A stretch of DNA of 64,000 nt from CAZENU01 sp965222125 (GTDB taxonomy: Bacteria > Chloroflexota > Dehalococcoidia > Lucifugimonadales > CAZENU01): assembly GCA_965222125.1 (NCBI GenBank), contig CBDCTC010000003.1, forward strand, positions 186,001 through 250,000, written 5' to 3'. The first letter of the stretch is position 1. Every line of letters begins with the position of its first letter. Positions 62,652 through 64,000 of the stretch are shown here, one piece after another. The translations under genes were made by a program, and so were the position numbers. The notes under the pieces were generated by a model that saw only the letters and a list, made by a program, of their open reading frames with translations, was not told the DNA's origin and did not search any database.

Positions 62652-62681
62652 ATGCTACCAATAAAATCGGTAGCCAGTCAA
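62652..62681 (-). promoter_or_regulatory. Promoter with overlapping palindromic operator of the HTH-inositol synthase
   Basis: On the minus strand TTGACT (62681-62676), 18 bases, TAGCAT (62657-62652). The palindrome of 21 bases at 62674-62654 (arms GCTACCGAT and ATTGGTAGC around TTT, eight of nine pairs matched) fills the spacer and overlaps the -10. This is the classical place for a repressor. The HTH domain of the gene just behind it is the natural candidate. Confidence 0.65.
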
Positions 62682-62711
62682 GACCCAGTCCTCAGAGGTA
62701 ACTGTTCCAGA

Positions 62712-63133
62712 GTTGATAGAACGAATTGCCGCTTCGGACCGCTGGATACCCGCCTTCGCGGGTATGACGGCTGTCTGTGGCCGCCTGCCGAGCAGGGTAG
62801 TCGTCCATTTCGGCCCCCGAGCCGGAATCTACCGGGTGGGGAGGTCGAGCTGAAGGCACCTGCCGGCGACAAATGACCTTCCCCGGCGCGCCGACATCGA
62901 GGCGGCGAGACGCTGTTGATAGAACGAATTGCCGCTTCGGACCGCTGGATACCCGCCTTCGCGGGTATAACGGCTGTCTGTGGCCGCCTGCCGAGCAGAG
63001 TGCAGCCTGCCGAGTAGAGTGGTCGTCATTCCGGCCCCCGAGCCGGAATCTAGGGTGGGAGGTCGAGCCGAATGGCACCCTGCCGGCGACAGATGACCGC
63101 CCCGCGCGCCGACATCGAGGCGCCGAGATACTA
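62712..63133. repeat. Imperfect direct duplication of about 203-215 bases
   Basis: Block 1 (62712-62914) and block 2 (62915-63133) both start GTTGATAGAACGAATTGCCG and end near GACATCGAGGCGSCGAGA. Copy 2 has a small insertion (AGCCTGCCGAGTAGAG-like) and point changes. Each contains the palindrome CCCGCCTTCGCGGG. No gene lies in this stretch. Confidence 0.9.
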
Positions 63134-63146
63134 CGTGCGTGCCTGC

Positions 63147-64000
63147 TCAGCCAGAGATCCTGACCGGCAGGCCCGTCTCGTGCGACTCCCGTACCGCGGC
63201 GGCTGCCGCGGTGGAACGACGTCCGTCGCGTCCGTCGCATGACGGCTGGCGGCCCTCCGCGATACTCGCCATGAACTCGCGGAACTCGACCTCGAAGCCG
63301 TTGGGGCCGTCCGTCGGGACGGTCTTCCAGTCTCCTTTGCCGAGCCGTACCGTCTCGTCCTTGACGTCGATGATGCCGCCGGTCCCCACGATCGTCCACC
63401 CGGCGATCCGTGCGCCCGGATTCGACGAGCCGTTGTGCAGGGTGCCGAAGGTGCCGTTCTCGAACCGGTAGGTCGCCAGGCCGTTGTCCTCGCCGTCTCC
63501 CTCCAGCAGGTAGGTCCCCAGACCCGCGGCGTAGACCGTCTCGATCTCGCTGCCCATCAGCCACTTGACCTGGTCGAAGAAGTGGGTGCCCTCGTACATG
63601 AAGAAGCCGCCGCCCTCCGACAACTGGCGATGCCACAGCAGGCCGCGGCGGACGCGCTCCGTGATGAACGCCGCCGTGATCGATACCGGGTCGCCGATCT
63701 CGCCGGCCTCTATGAGCTGCCTGGTCTTCGAGCCGTAAGGCATGAAGCGCCACGTCTGGGCGTACATCAGGTTCACGCCCGACCTTTCGGCCGCGGCGAT
63801 CATGTCGTCCGCCTCCTGCACCGTGACCGCGAAGGGGTTCTCTACCATCACGTGCTTGCCGGCCTCGGCCGCGATAACCGCCGTATCCCGGTGCGAGCCG
63901 GACGTCACCACGTCCACGGCCTCCACCGCGGGCTCGGAGACCAGCTCCTCGATGCTGGCGAAGGCCCTGACGCCCAACTCGCCCGCGCGCTCTGCGGCAG
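63147..64000 (-). CDS. Gfo/Idh/MocA-family oxidoreductase (5' end outside the window)
   Basis: The frame is open to the window edge, so the N-terminus with the NAD-binding glycine loop is missing. The visible part (284 residues) has AVDVVTSGSHRDTAVIAAEA, then AGKHVMVENPFAVTVQEADD (EKP-like, here ENP) and WHRQLSEGGGFFMYEGTHFFD with GGG and GTHFFD, where His acts in catalysis. Substrate unknown. Paralogue of the gene at 57393. Confidence 0.9.
   Translation of the reverse strand, partial: AAERAGELGVRAFASIEELVSEPAVEAVDVVTSGSHRDTAVIAAEAGKHVMVENPFAVTVQEADDMIAAAERSGVNLMYAQTWRFMPYGSKTRQLIEAGEIGDPVSITAAFITERVRRGLLWHRQLSEGGGFFMYEGTHFFDQVKWLMGSEIETVYAAGLGTYLLEGDGEDNGLATYRFENGTFGTLHNGSSNPGARIAGWTIVGTGGIIDVKDETVRLGKGDWKTVPTDGPNGFEVEFREFMASIAEGRQPSCDGRDGRRSTAAAAAVRESHETGLPVRISG

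Overview
The window looks like a chromosomal segment of an uncultured, GC-rich bacterium. My best guess is Chloroflexota, in the Dehalococcoidia/SAR202 direction. This is inference from gene content: paralogous oxidoreductases (two MocA/Gfo-Idh, two aldo/keto reductases, a D-2-hydroxyacid dehydrogenase), an enolase-superfamily enzyme, TPTP-rich and collagen-like surface proteins, sigma70-like promoters and many dispersed palindromic repeats. No rRNA or other marker in the window settles it.

Layout. 1-7150: collagen-like lipoprotein, CNNM/CorC-type CBS protein with glmU, a frameshifted small lipoprotein gene, a hydroxyacid dehydrogenase. 7150-15219: tRNA-Phe, tRNA-Gly and a compact type II-C CRISPR-Cas locus (a predicted tracrRNA read leftwards, cas9, cas1, cas2, then 49 repeats). 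15270-24300: metabolic and surface genes (glycosidase-like propeller protein, methyltransferase, cupin, lipoprotein plus FG-GAP/ASPIC protein, two aldo/keto reductases) and a PIN-toxin/DUF104-antitoxin pair. 24300-34850: rho behind a long leader, two large exported proteins, GIY-YIG genes (one broken, one intact), dnaJ, and the densest repeat zones (about 314-bp tandem units, 50-bp minisatellite). 34846-51750: housekeeping genes (prmA, rsmE, der, argF), a large FtsX-type permease, a 2-oxoacid dehydrogenase operon that also carries rmuC and lipB, a PIN/RHH toxin-antitoxin pair, ilvE, a sulfurtransferase and an enolase-superfamily enzyme. 51900-64000: two tRNA-Ser genes, a Ser/Gly/Glu-rich lipoprotein beside a two-component system, a hexapeptide acyltransferase, a MocA oxidoreductase, a decayed lipoprotein/RCC1 gene, an HTH-inositol phosphate synthase fusion with an apparent operator, and a MocA gene cut by the window edge.

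How the genes fit together. The strongest unit is the II-C CRISPR system. A sequence 5' of cas9 is complementary to the repeat only in one useful orientation: read leftwards it gives promoter, anti-repeat, small nexus hairpin and terminator. That implies crRNAs are also read leftwards, antisense to the cas genes, with a TACAAT box at the 3' end of every repeat. A second unit joins ilvE and the E1-alpha/E1-beta/E2 genes (branched-chain amino acid degradation is the likely role) with lipB, which makes the lipoyl group the E2 needs.

Several genes carry frameshifts, stops or duplications (5067-5406, 17691-18093, 23641-24039, 26753-27026, 58825-61104). This could be real gene decay or indel errors in the assembly; only reads can tell.
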